Under the pieces are notes generated by a model that saw only the letters and a list, made by a program, of their open reading frames with translations, searched no databases and was not told the origin of the DNA. Made by a program: the position numbers and the translations under genes. Below, in pieces: positions 26,092-34,749 of a DNA stretch of 64,000 nt. Location of the stretch: NCBI GenBank assembly GCA_019322435.1, contig JAHWIR010000010.1, positions 107,448-171,447 of the forward strand, given 5' to 3'. Every line of letters begins with the position of its first letter. Position 1 is the stretch's first letter. Origin of the DNA: Candidatus Woesearchaeota archaeon. Its GTDB lineage: Archaea > Nanobdellota > Nanobdellia > Woesearchaeales > WJKL01.

Positions 26092-26988
26092 ATGTTTAGG
26101 AAAATACTGTTAATCTTAATAACATTGATCTTAGCAGCAAATATATCTTATGCATTAGATATAGATACATATAATGCTGATTTTAATATTTTTAAGAACA
26201 AGGTTGTTGTAGACACTTCTATAGAATTCCAGACAAAAGTAACAGGCATATATGAATTCTCACTTCCAAAAGATTATAATGCATTATCAGTTTATGTTGA
26301 CGGCAAGCAAACACCTTTTGACTTGGAAGCAAACAATCTTAAGATAACATTAAGAGGAAATTCAAAGATCAGCTTCAACTATGTCACAGAAGAATTCATT
26401 GACAAGACAAACTTCCTACTAAACATGAAGTTTGACTACAACATAAACAACTTAAAAATAAAGCTTATACTTCCAGAAGGAGCTGCTCTAAAAAAACCAA
26501 TACAAGAAGCAGACATAACTTCAGGCTCAATCTACCCAAATCCAACCCAAGCAACAACAGATGGAAGAAGCCTGATCTTCATCTGGGAAAAAACAGACGT
26601 AAAACAAGGAGATGACATGTCAATATTTGCCCAGATCCAGCCAAAAACAAACTATCTTCCATGGATATTTTCCATAATTGCAGTAATCCTAATCACAGCT
26701 GGATTAATACTGATATTAGCAAAAAAGAAAACACCCCCTCAACCAGAAATCAAAGAGAAAATCATAGTTAAGCACGAGGATTTAGTAGAAAAACACCTTA
26801 AACCTGATGAAGAGCAAATAATCAATGTCTTAAAGCTCAAAGAAGGCTCCTGTGAGCAAGGTACATTAAGAATAGCTACTGGATTCTCAAAAGCAACACT
26901 TTCAAGACTCTTGAAAGAATTAGAAGACAGAAAAGTTATTAAAAAGGAAAAAAGAGGCAAAAAAAACCTTGTTTTCCTCAGAAAATGA
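26092..26988 (+). CDS. Membrane-anchored winged-helix regulator
   Basis: 298 residues. An N-terminal signal peptide (about 1-21), an extracytoplasmic beta-rich domain (about 25-190), a transmembrane helix (about 192-212, LPWIFSIIAVILITAGLILIL), then a cytoplasmic winged helix-turn-helix (about 235-298: EEQIINVLKLKEGSCEQGTLRIATGFSKATLSRLL...). The design matches archaeal one-component membrane regulators of the COG2512 type. It could sense a surface signal. Promoter AAGGTTTTTAAA is at about 26055. Confidence 0.8.
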   Translation: MFRKILLILITLILAANISYALDIDTYNADFNIFKNKVVVDTSIEFQTKVTGIYEFSLPKDYNALSVYVDGKQTPFDLEANNLKITLRGNSKISFNYVTEEFIDKTNFLLNMKFDYNINNLKIKLILPEGAALKKPIQEADITSGSIYPNPTQATTDGRSLIFIWEKTDVKQGDDMSIFAQIQPKTNYLPWIFSIIAVILITAGLILILAKKKTPPQPEIKEKIIVKHEDLVEKHLKPDEEQIINVLKLKEGSCEQGTLRIATGFSKATLSRLLKELEDRKVIKKEKRGKKNLVFLRK

Positions 26989-27099
26989 CTATGGAACACA
27001 CTGGAACAATAAAATCCACTATTTCTAGCCAATAGCCAAATCAAGCAGACTGTTTCACCCCTAAGTTATATCTATTTCCTTCACTATATAATCTATACT

Positions 27100-28002
27100 A
27101 TGTTAAAAGATCTAACCGAAGAGGAACTTGAAAGAAGAAAAGAGATAAAAGAATATTTTAAACAAAACCCTATTACTGCTAGTATACTTAGTGCAAAGCA
27201 TGACAAACCTTATTCTGGAAAAGTACATTATGATTTTTTCAAAGACAAGATATTCTTAAGTATGGAAAACACTGTTTCTAAAGACTCTATTGATGCTGAG
27301 CTTGCAGGCACAACAATAGGAGTAGATTATGTTAAAGTTGGAAACACAGGCCAAGGCATACTTAGCCAACTTGAGGAAAATAAACAAAGAGCAGATTTTG
27401 TTTATGATGGAAAAATAAGCACCAAAAATGCAGATGCAAAAGATCTCATCACATTAATCGGAGACTATGATAGTTTTCCTCCTTTTACAGATACAATAAA
27501 AAGCATCATCTACGAAGAAGGATATCCTGCACAGTTAATGTATAGATCTGACAAAGGAGGTTTTGTTCTGACTGTTACAGATCCAGAATCCAAAGGATCA
27601 TATACAGTAGAAGGTATGGATGAAACCACTTCTTATGAAGTCCTTAGAAAACTTAAGGAGGATAAAAAAGCTGCAGATTATGTGTTTGGAATAATCCAGG
27701 GACAAAGTGTAAGATCAGATGAAATTTATACAGCAATTCAAGCATTTAATGATGATCGTGAAAAACAAAGAAAAACTCAGAGAAGCAAAACTGGAATAAT
27801 TAATTTAGAAGATGCATGGAAAAAACAAGATGATTCTACTTTGGAAAAGAAAGTAGAAGAAAACCCAGCATTAGAACCAATTGAAGAAGAATCACAATAT
27901 CCTATTATAATCGTAGAAGACGATTCTGAAGAAGATGATTTTGAAGGAGATATTGCAGAACATATAACAAGAGAATTACACGAAATGGAAAGGGGCGAAT
28001 AA
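27100..28002 (+). CDS. Hypothetical protein, 300 aa
   Basis: Helical start (LTEEELERRKEIKEYFKQNP), a central mixed region with repeated aromatic/acidic patches (KVHYDFFKDKIFLSMENTV; DYDSFPPFTDTIKSIIYEEG), and an acidic C-terminus (VEDDSEEDDFEGDIAEHI). No signal, no membrane helix. A TATA-like AGTTATAT lies about 33 nt before the ATG. The family is not recognised. The upstream 110 bp hold only promoter sequence. Confidence 0.6.
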   Translation: MLKDLTEEELERRKEIKEYFKQNPITASILSAKHDKPYSGKVHYDFFKDKIFLSMENTVSKDSIDAELAGTTIGVDYVKVGNTGQGILSQLEENKQRADFVYDGKISTKNADAKDLITLIGDYDSFPPFTDTIKSIIYEEGYPAQLMYRSDKGGFVLTVTDPESKGSYTVEGMDETTSYEVLRKLKEDKKAADYVFGIIQGQSVRSDEIYTAIQAFNDDREKQRKTQRSKTGIINLEDAWKKQDDSTLEKKVEENPALEPIEEESQYPIIIVEDDSEEDDFEGDIAEHITRELHEMERGE

Positions 28003-28050
28003 ATTTCATATTCATCAATCATGATGAAAAACCAAGGGAGGTTAACCAAA

Positions 28051-29097
28051 ATGAAAAAAACAATAGCTATCTTTTTGGCATTGCTGATGGTATTTTCACT
28101 AGCTCCATTAGTTTTTGCTGAAGACGAAGCTCCTACAGAAGATGTAGAAGAAGTTGAAGAAGAGGAGGTAGAGGAAGAAGAAGTTGAAGTAGAAGACGAA
28201 GACGAAGTAGAGGAAGAAGAAGTGGAAGTCGAGGAAGAGGAAGAGACTGAAACTGAAGAAGAAGACGAAGAAGAAGTAGATGAAGAAGAAGTAGAAGAGG
28301 AAGAAGAAGTTCTTGTAGAGCTTGACGAAGAAGTTATCGACGAAGCTGGAATTACACCAGATTCTCCACTGCATGGCATAGAAAGAGCAATGGAAAGAAT
28401 CAGTCTTTCATTGACATTTGGAAGATCTGCAAAAGCTAAGAAAGGACTAGCTCATGCGCATGAAAGGCTTGCTGAAGTTCAAGCTATGATTGCTGAGAAA
28501 AAGCTAGACAAAGCAGCTAAAGCCCAAGAAGAATATGAAGAGATTGTAGAAGAAGTAGAAGAAAATGTCGAGGAAATGGGCGATGGAGATGGAGAAGAGC
28601 AGCTTGCTGACGCAGTTGAGATTGAAGAAGCTATGGCTGAAAACGAAGAAGCTGTTGAAGCTGTTAACCAAATAAAGCTTAAGGTTAGCAAGAAGATCAG
28701 CGCAGAAGAAAAAGCTCAGATCCAGGAAATGCTTCAAAGCATGGAAGGCATCAACTCAGCTTTCAAAGTTAAGGTTGAAGCAAACAAAAACAAGGCAAGA
28801 ATAAAAATCAAAGCTGAAAAAGGAGCAACAGACGAAGAAATCGCTGCTCTAGAAGCTGCTTTGAAAGAAGGAAAAGATCTTGCTAAAGTAAGAATCGTCA
28901 AAAAAGGCACTGGAGTAATAAAGGAAAGAGGCAAAGCAGCTGAAGAAGATGAAGCTGAAGAAGAAGCAGCTCCAAAAGCAAAAGGAAAGAAAGCAGCTGA
29001 AGAAGTAGAAGAAGAGCCTGAAGCTGAGGAAGAGCCTGAAGAAGACGAAGAAGAGCCTGTAGCAGAAGAAGAACCAGTAGAAGAACCTGCTGAATAA
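28051..29097 (+). CDS. Secreted, very acidic protein with DUF5667-like domain
   Basis: 348 residues from ATG 28051, chosen for its Shine-Dalgarno GGGAGGT; an in-frame ATG at 28021 lacks one. Signal peptide about 1-22 (TIAIFLALLMVFSLAPLVFAED). Residues about 25-100 are nearly all Glu, Asp and Val. A helical domain follows with PDSPLHGIERAMERISLSLTFG and AKAKKGLAHAHERLAEVQAMI, typical of DUF5667 of secreted proteins. A second acidic, Ala/Pro-containing tail closes the protein. It may be a surface or cation-binding protein; function unknown. Confidence 0.75.
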   Translation: MKKTIAIFLALLMVFSLAPLVFAEDEAPTEDVEEVEEEEVEEEEVEVEDEDEVEEEEVEVEEEEETETEEEDEEEVDEEEVEEEEEVLVELDEEVIDEAGITPDSPLHGIERAMERISLSLTFGRSAKAKKGLAHAHERLAEVQAMIAEKKLDKAAKAQEEYEEIVEEVEENVEEMGDGDGEEQLADAVEIEEAMAENEEAVEAVNQIKLKVSKKISAEEKAQIQEMLQSMEGINSAFKVKVEANKNKARIKIKAEKGATDEEIAALEAALKEGKDLAKVRIVKKGTGVIKERGKAAEEDEAEEEAAPKAKGKKAAEEVEEEPEAEEEPEEDEEEPVAEEEPVEEPAE

Positions 29098-29110
29098 AAA
29101 AACAAATTAA

Positions 29111-29134
29111 TTTTTTTTATTTTTTTTATTTTTT
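29111..29134 (+). terminator. T-tract terminator
   Basis: TTTTTTTTATTTTTTTATTT, directly after the acidic secreted protein gene on the plus strand. Confidence 0.7.
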
Positions 29135-29150
29135 AAATATAGAACTAGTT

Positions 29151-30029
29151 CTACTTATCCAACTCTTGCATAATAAGAAGATCTTCAGTTGTTAATTTTC
29201 CGCCTTTTTTCAATTTCTCCTTTACAATATCCTCTTTTTTCTTTAATTTCTTGTGCTTGACTTCCTTCTTTTTAGCCTCAACTGATTTTCTCTCTTTGCC
29301 AAATTCTATATTTAGCTTGCTCACTTCAATCAATTTCTCCTGCAGTCCATCATTCGCTTCAACGAACTTCTTTTTGAACTCAACAAACTTCCTGAAAGCC
29401 CCTTCTTCTTTCTTCCTTAATTCGTCAACTTCTCTGCTAGCTCCAATAATCTCTTCATGCTTCTCCTGGCTTTCTTTTGCTTTTGTCTGGACTTCCTTAT
29501 GAAATCCCTCAGCCTCTTCCTTTAGTTCATCAATCTCTTTGCTTACCTTGTTTGCCCTCTCAAAGATATCGCTTGCTTTTCCAGATTCTCCAAGCTTCTT
29601 TTTCAATTCTTTGATCTCTTTCATCAATTTTTTCTCTTTATCAAAACTAACTCCTTCATGCTCAATAACAAAATCAAGCTTCTCAATCTGTTTTTTGATA
29701 ATAGAAGGATCTTCTTTTATCCCATACTTTTTCTGGATATCTCTCTTCTCTATATTTAATTTCTTAAACTCTTCAATCTTTGCTCTGATCCTGTCATTCA
29801 GCTCTTTTCTCTTCTCTTTACTAACCTTAACTTCTTTAGTATACTTGTCTCTAGTTCTTTTGCTGCCCTTTACTCTTCCTATAAGCTTAGAAATATCTTT
29901 GCTGTACTCTTCTTTTTTCTTAAACCAGGCTTCTTTCTGGTCGTCTAACTGATTCAGAGTCTTCCTCAACCGGTTTATTTCTGTTTTGCATATGTTGAGT
30001 TTCTTTTTCAGTTCACTTTTATCATTCAT
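29151..30029 (-). CDS. Coiled-coil protein of the COG1340 type
   Basis: 292 residues, almost entirely coiled coil with Lys/Glu heptads and a break at about 105-130 (KYGIKEDPSIIKKQIEKLDFVIEHEGVS in part). The C-terminus carries KKGGKLTTEDLLIMQELDK, a typical end for the archaeal COG1340 coiled-coil group. Function unknown; members are conserved in archaea and thought to be structural or translation-linked. It lies just downstream of the L1-L10-L12 operon. Confidence 0.8.
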   Translation of the reverse strand: MNDKSELKKKLNICKTEINRLRKTLNQLDDQKEAWFKKKEEYSKDISKLIGRVKGSKRTRDKYTKEVKVSKEKRKELNDRIRAKIEEFKKLNIEKRDIQKKYGIKEDPSIIKKQIEKLDFVIEHEGVSFDKEKKLMKEIKELKKKLGESGKASDIFERANKVSKEIDELKEEAEGFHKEVQTKAKESQEKHEEIIGASREVDELRKKEEGAFRKFVEFKKKFVEANDGLQEKLIEVSKLNIEFGKERKSVEAKKKEVKHKKLKKKEDIVKEKLKKGGKLTTEDLLIMQELDK

Positions 30030-30060
30030 GTTGTACCTTCCCTACTAAAAACTAAAAGTG

Positions 30061-30083
30061 CTAAAATTGCTCTGCAATTTTAG
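30061..30083 (-). terminator. Perfect hairpin at the end of the rpl12 gene
   Basis: CTAAAATTGC/GCAATTTTAG, 10-bp stem, 3-nt loop, overlapping the rpl12 stop codon at 30080-30082. On the minus strand a T-rich stretch follows. It should end, or protect the 3' end of, the ribosomal operon mRNA. Confidence 0.65.
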
Positions 30084-30403
30084 CCAAATAAAGCGCCAAG
30101 TCCAGCAGCTGCTTCTTCTTCAGACTTTTTCTCCTCTTCAGCGGATTTCTTCTTTTCTTTCTTTTCTCCGCCTTCAGCTTTAGCTTCTCCACCTTCAGCA
30201 GGCGCAGGAGCAGCAGCTACAGGAGCAACAGCAGCCTTCTCAATTGCTTCATCAATATTAACTCCTTCAAGTGAAGCAACAAGAGCTTTAATTCTAGCTT
30301 CGTCAGGTTGTACACCAGCAGCCTCAAGCACTTTCTTTACACTTGCTTCATCAACTTTTTGGCCAGCTTTGTGCAACAACATTGCCGCATATACGTATTC
30401 CAT
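30080..30403 (-). CDS. rpl12: Ribosomal protein L12 (P1)
   Basis: 107 residues from ATG 30403 ([14 protein letters not shown]), preceded by GGAGGA. The N-terminal dimerisation domain, an Ala/Pro/Gly hinge with Lys-Glu runs and the conserved end AGLGALFG, which recruits translation factors, are present. Third gene of rpl1-rpl10-rpl12. Confidence 0.95.
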   Translation of the reverse strand: MEYVYAAMLLHKAGQKVDEASVKKVLEAAGVQPDEARIKALVASLEGVNIDEAIEKAAVAPVAAAPAPAEGGEAKAEGGEKKEKKKSAEEEKKSEEEAAAGLGALFG

Positions 30404-30424
30404 TTTATATTCCTCCATTAATTA

Positions 30425-32203
30425 TTATTTTTTTCTTAGTTTCTTTTTTAATAAATCATGAGCAGATGGCACTTCATCTTTCTTTTCATCCATCTTCTTA
30501 TGAGCATCATCTATGATTTCCTGAGGAGATTTAGGTTCAGCAGGTTTTACAAGCTCTTTTTCCTTCTCAATCCCTCTCAAAGTTCCTTTTTTCTTTAACT
30601 GTTCAAACAAAGCCTCGCCTTCCTGGGCAGCTTTCTGCTTTTCAGGATCAATCTCCCTCCCAACAGGCTTAGGTTCAGGCTTTTTCTCAATAATTATCCT
30701 TTCAACTGGAGGAATCTTTGCTTTCTCCTCTTCAACTTTTTCTAATTTCTCTTCAACTTTTTCAACTTCTTTCTCAATCTTCTCAACATCTTTAGTGCTA
30801 GGATCTTTTTTCTCTTCCTTAACTTCTTCTTTTATCTCTATTAACTCCTCTACTATCTCTTCTTCTTGCTTCTCAACTTTTTCTTCAGGTGTTGCAGAAA
30901 CAACTTCTGGCTTTTTTTCAGCAACAGGAATATCTTTCTTCTCTTCAACAGCTGTTTCTGGTTTTTCAGCTACGGCTTTGGCCTCTTCATTCATCTTAAT
31001 AGCCTCAGTAATTACTTTTGAAGTATCTGGTAATTCAGGTTCTGGTTTTGGCTCCTCTTTTACTTCTTCTTTTGGAGCTTCTTCAATCTTTTCTTCTACT
31101 TTTGGCTCCTCTACAGGCTTTACCTCTACCTTAGGAGCCTCTTCAACAGGTTTCTCTTCAACTTTCGGTTCCTCTTTTGGTGCTTCTGGCTTTGGTTCTT
31201 CTTTTGGAGCCTCTGGTTCAGGTTTAGCTTCTTCTGCTTTTTCTTCAACCTTTGGTTCTTCCTTTTTCTCCTCAGGTTTGGCCTCTTCTTTCGGTGCTTC
31301 AGGAATCTTTGCTTTCAATGCACTTGCTTGTGCTTCAGCTTTTGCAACTAATTCTTCTGCAACAGCATCAGTCATTATTCCTGCTTCCAAAGCAATAGAT
31401 TTTGCTTCTCTAAATGCTTTTGGAACCAATACACCAACTGTTTCTTTAGTATAATAACCAGCTTCAATAGCTAAGTTGAAAGCCCATCTTCCAGCATCTG
31501 ATAAACTTTGCAAGAATGCTTCTTCATCAATATCTAGTACTTTCTTATCATAGATAACTCCGTCTTCATAAACAGCAACAAGATCAAGACCAACTTCCAT
31601 TGGCTCTATCCCCAGTCTTTGCAATAATCCAGCTGCAGCTGCATTTATCTCTTCTCCTTCTTTTACAACAAGAGAATCTTCTTTGATATGGATTTTTCCT
31701 TCTACAACTTCTGTTTTTATCCCAATGCTTCCTAACTCTCCAATAACAGGACCTGGAACAAAAGGTGTTGGCCCTGCTTTAACCACAATATCTTTTGGAG
31801 CTTCTTGTCCAGGCTTTGCAGGCGCTGAACTTTTATTCTTCTTAATAACTTTAAACAATGAAAATGGATTTTCTTTTGTAAACAGCAAAGCAGGCATCCC
31901 TTTCAGATGAGGAATCAAATCTTTAATGCCTTTTTTCTCAGCTTCAACCTCATCAAAAGCATATTTCATAACCCTTCTCTTTGCCATATAGATAACAACC
32001 TGGTCTCTAAGCTGCTGCCTCATCTTTGCAAGAGCACCTGCAGGCATATTCTCCATATTGATTGCTCCGATAATAGGATACTCTTTCATTAATTTGACCA
32101 GATCCTTTACAACTTTCTTCTTATATTTAGAAACATGAACTTCAGCTTCCGGTGCAGGCTTCTCTTGAGAAGCCTCTTCTCCTGTTTTCTTTTCTTCAAC
32201 CAT
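30425..32203 (-). CDS. rpl10: Ribosomal protein L10 (P0) with a very long charged extension
   Basis: 592 residues against about 330-350 for usual archaeal L10. Residues about 1-300 are a normal P0 (KYPIIGAINMENMPAGALAKMRQQL-type start, GPTPFVPGPVIGELGSIGI, VLVPKAFREAKSIALEAG). Then about 200 residues of Pro/Lys/Glu/Val repeats (KPEEKKEEPKVEEKAEEA and alike) and a final predicted helical block (about 515-592: REIDPEKQKAAQEGEALFEQLKKKG... SAHDLLKKKLRKK). The usual L12-like GLGALF end is absent. No frameshift is needed to explain this. Confidence 0.9.
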   Translation of the reverse strand: MVEEKKTGEEASQEKPAPEAEVHVSKYKKKVVKDLVKLMKEYPIIGAINMENMPAGALAKMRQQLRDQVVIYMAKRRVMKYAFDEVEAEKKGIKDLIPHLKGMPALLFTKENPFSLFKVIKKNKSSAPAKPGQEAPKDIVVKAGPTPFVPGPVIGELGSIGIKTEVVEGKIHIKEDSLVVKEGEEINAAAAGLLQRLGIEPMEVGLDLVAVYEDGVIYDKKVLDIDEEAFLQSLSDAGRWAFNLAIEAGYYTKETVGVLVPKAFREAKSIALEAGIMTDAVAEELVAKAEAQASALKAKIPEAPKEEAKPEEKKEEPKVEEKAEEAKPEPEAPKEEPKPEAPKEEPKVEEKPVEEAPKVEVKPVEEPKVEEKIEEAPKEEVKEEPKPEPELPDTSKVITEAIKMNEEAKAVAEKPETAVEEKKDIPVAEKKPEVVSATPEEKVEKQEEEIVEELIEIKEEVKEEKKDPSTKDVEKIEKEVEKVEEKLEKVEEEKAKIPPVERIIIEKKPEPKPVGREIDPEKQKAAQEGEALFEQLKKKGTLRGIEKEKELVKPAEPKSPQEIIDDAHKKMDEKKDEVPSAHDLLKKKLRKK

Positions 32204-32857
32204 TTACTCCTCTAATTTGATTGGTTTGCTCATAGTCAGCTTCAACAGAACTTTCCTGATGTTGTTTTTACCACCAGGCACATGATTAACTAAGTCAGTA
32301 TAAGTTGTAATAACATTATCCATAATCTCTTCTTCTTTTCCATCCTCTTTTCCAACAGCCAATTGAATCATGGGCTGTGTTTTTGCCATTATCCTTACTG
32401 TTTTCTTCAGTCTTTCAGCCAATGGCTTTAGATTGGCATTAGGCGGCACTACGCAGCCAGCCTTAGGATTTGGCATCTTCCCAACTGGCCCAAGCACCTT
32501 TCCAAAAGTTGTAGCAACCTTTGGCATGATATTAGCCTGCGCAACAAAGAAATCACATTCAGCAGCCAATTTCTTAACACCTTTCTTGTCTTTCTGGTAT
32601 TTTGGAAAATCATCAACATGAATCGCAACATCAAAAACCTCTTTTGCCTGCCCAGCAAGCTCAGGCCCGACAAAACCGCATATCTTGATATCCTTTCCAG
32701 GACTGTAATGCAGTAGATGATAAAAATCAACCTGCTCCTCAGCCTTCTTCAGATTCAATCCCCTTAGAACTATGATTAGATCAATAGTCTGATTAAACTT
32801 CTTTTTAGGAAGAGCTTTCAATTCTCCAAGTGCTTTCTTTATGGTTTCTTTATCCAT
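32204..32857 (-). CDS. rpl1: Ribosomal protein L1
   Basis: 217 residues. Family motifs: FNQTIDLIIVLRGLNLKK, LGPVGKMPNPKAG and the final strand-rich part. It binds 23S rRNA helix 77 and in several archaea represses its own operon by binding its leader. It is the first gene of the operon; no L11 gene precedes it here, GGPP synthase does. L10 starts directly after its stop codon. Confidence 0.95.
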   Translation of the reverse strand: MDKETIKKALGELKALPKKKFNQTIDLIIVLRGLNLKKAEEQVDFYHLLHYSPGKDIKICGFVGPELAGQAKEVFDVAIHVDDFPKYQKDKKGVKKLAAECDFFVAQANIMPKVATTFGKVLGPVGKMPNPKAGCVVPPNANLKPLAERLKKTVRIMAKTQPMIQLAVGKEDGKEEEIMDNVITTYTDLVNHVPGGKNNIRKVLLKLTMSKPIKLEE

Positions 32858-32866
32858 TCTACCCTC

Positions 32867-32897
32867 CTATCACCAAGATAGTATGTACGGGAATACT
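32867..32897 (-). promoter_or_regulatory. Two overlapping hairpins in the L1 leader
   Basis: CTATC/GATAG arms (32867-32881) and AGTAT/ATACT arms (32880-32897) share two bases, so only one can form at a time. The first abuts the GGAGGG ribosome binding site of rpl1. This position fits autogenous control by L1; direct likeness to the known L1 site was not established. Confidence 0.45.
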
Positions 32898-32946
32898 AAG
32901 AGTATTTAGGAGAAAGAGGTGATTTATAAATTTAATGGTTCTTAAG

Positions 32947-34020
32947 CTAAATCTTCCTGCTCAGCATAAAATCTGCAATACCTTCCAAATACTCAGAATT
33001 AATCTTTCCTTTTCTAAGAGCTTCTTTACTTTCTTGAATCTTTGTTAATGCAATCTCCTCAGCATAATCCAAAGCACCAGTCTGTTTAATGATCTCTGTA
33101 ACTTCTTTTATTTCTTCTTCCATTGCATCTTTCTTTCCAACAACAGAATCTAAAACCTTCTTTTGTTCTTCTGAGGCATTTTCCAGTGCTTTTATAATCA
33201 ATAAAGTTGTTTTCCCTTCACAAATATCTGAGCCAGGTGTATTTCCCTTGCCTTCTGGAATAAAAACATCCATAATATCATCTTGAATCTGAAAGGATTT
33301 GCCCATGTTCAAACCATATTTAGTTAAAGCATTATATTGTTCTTCAGTAGCATTAGCCAGCACAGCACCAATCTGAAGAGACGCAGTAAACAAATATGCT
33401 GTTTTCTGTTCAATCATCTTCATATAATCATCTTCAGAAATATCTTTTGCTGTTTCAAACTCAATATCCTTTACCTGCCCTTGATTTACTATGACATTTG
33501 CAGTTTTATATATCTCCACTGCTTTCTTTATCTGCTCTGGACTATAACTAGACTTCACTAAAACCTCTAATCCAAGGGAGTTTAGAATATTTCCTGCAAT
33601 AATTCCTTGAGAAACAGCATATTTTGACATCTCATTCTTAAATATCCGCCCTGTTTTTCCTTTATTAGTTGTTTTTCTAAAAACATGCTCGCTAAATATC
33701 TGATTTAAATTAGCTTGACCTCTTCTTTGAAAATCCTCATCCATAATATCATCATGAAACAAAGTATAATTATGAAACAACTCAACACAAATAGCAGTTT
33801 TGTAGATTTCTTCTGTTTCTTCCCCAGTTAATGCCTTGTATGTTGCAACAACAAGTGACGGCCTCAACCTCTTGCCACCATTCATAACAACCTGCTTTAT
33901 AGATGAATAAATAAATCTCAGATCCTTATCTTGAGCAGACTCAATCTTTTCATTAAGAAATGCATCTAAAACAGAATTAATCTTTTCTTTATACATCCCA
34001 AGCTGCTCTTTAAAATCCAT
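32947..34020 (-). CDS. Geranylgeranyl diphosphate synthase (trans-polyprenyl synthase)
   Basis: 357 residues from ATG 34020, with GGGGGT 5 nt upstream; a TTG at 34032 is not needed. First Asp-rich motif FHDDIMDED, second QIQDDIMDVF, and GGKRLRPSLV at the start. It condenses IPP with allylic diphosphates to C15-C20 or longer chains for archaeal lipids. An insert with QRRGQANLNQIFSEHVFRK follows the first motif and the C-terminus contains typical KALENASEEQ and SREAL-like parts. Confidence 0.92.
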   Translation of the reverse strand: MDFKEQLGMYKEKINSVLDAFLNEKIESAQDKDLRFIYSSIKQVVMNGGKRLRPSLVVATYKALTGEETEEIYKTAICVELFHNYTLFHDDIMDEDFQRRGQANLNQIFSEHVFRKTTNKGKTGRIFKNEMSKYAVSQGIIAGNILNSLGLEVLVKSSYSPEQIKKAVEIYKTANVIVNQGQVKDIEFETAKDISEDDYMKMIEQKTAYLFTASLQIGAVLANATEEQYNALTKYGLNMGKSFQIQDDIMDVFIPEGKGNTPGSDICEGKTTLLIIKALENASEEQKKVLDSVVGKKDAMEEEIKEVTEIIKQTGALDYAEEIALTKIQESKEALRKGKINSEYLEGIADFMLSRKI

Positions 34021-34074
34021 TTTTACCCCCAATATAAAATTATAAACTCACCCCCTTTTTAAAGTTTAGCTTAT

Positions 34075-34716
34075 TTAACCCAAGACCCTTTTCTCAGCAT
34101 CAAAACTCTTCCAAGAAATCTCTCCAAAATCACAATATTTGCAAGTAGCATCCAGATTTACAAAATCTCCTTCTTTTTTATACCTGTTCAATGCCTTTGG
34201 CATATACGCTTGAACATAGACATGACCTGGAACAAACACAAATCTTGCTTTAATCCCAACAGCATCCAAAAGAGAAGCAAGCAAAACAGAAGCATCATCA
34301 CAATCCCCACCTCCTGAAACCAAGCTCTCTCTAGAAGTCTTCACATATTCATAAGCAGTTGGGTCAGAAACATACTCAAAATTATCCCTTACAAAATAAA
34401 ACAAAGCTTTTGCATGACATATCTGATTGCTCTGCTTGCAGCTTCTAACAACAATCTTGTCAGCAACTTCTTTAATCACAGGATCACTGCCTTCAACCAT
34501 CATCATTGAGATTTGATTATGGTGTGTTTCCTCAACCACAATATCTTGTGGCAAAACATCCCCTAACTTTGGAATCACAGTAGGATTTGGATCAAGCTTA
34601 ACAGAATAAACAGGAATTAGCCACAAAACAATAATCAAAATCAAAAAAACTCCAAGAATATATTTCAAAGGCCCTTTATACCATTTTTCAGGTTCTATAA
34701 TGTCATCTTCTTCCAT
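34075..34716 (-). CDS. Membrane-anchored transglutaminase-like protein
   Basis: 213 residues from ATG 34716. A cytoplasmic acidic start, one transmembrane helix (about 16-36), then an outside domain with the transglutaminase/protease triad: SGGGDCDDASVLLASLLDAVGIKAR (Cys), VPGHVYVQAYM (His), and FVNLDATCKYCDFG (Asp). Two extra Cys near the Asp may bind metal or form a disulfide. Such proteins act as peptidases or as adhesion factors; substrate unknown. Confidence 0.8.
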   Translation of the reverse strand: MEEDDIIEPEKWYKGPLKYILGVFLILIIVLWLIPVYSVKLDPNPTVIPKLGDVLPQDIVVEETHHNQISMMMVEGSDPVIKEVADKIVVRSCKQSNQICHAKALFYFVRDNFEYVSDPTAYEYVKTSRESLVSGGGDCDDASVLLASLLDAVGIKARFVFVPGHVYVQAYMPKALNRYKKEGDFVNLDATCKYCDFGEISWKSFDAEKRVLG

Positions 34717-34749
34717 AGAAAGAAACAATTAAATCAAAGTTTAAATAAT

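Noticed and set aside
28108..28374. Antisense reading frame rich in Phe and Tyr opposite the acidic secreted protein
   Set aside because: It is the mirror of the GAA/GAG-rich coding tract; the same holds for Ser-rich antisense frames at 27777-28379, 28734-29105 and 30795-31454.
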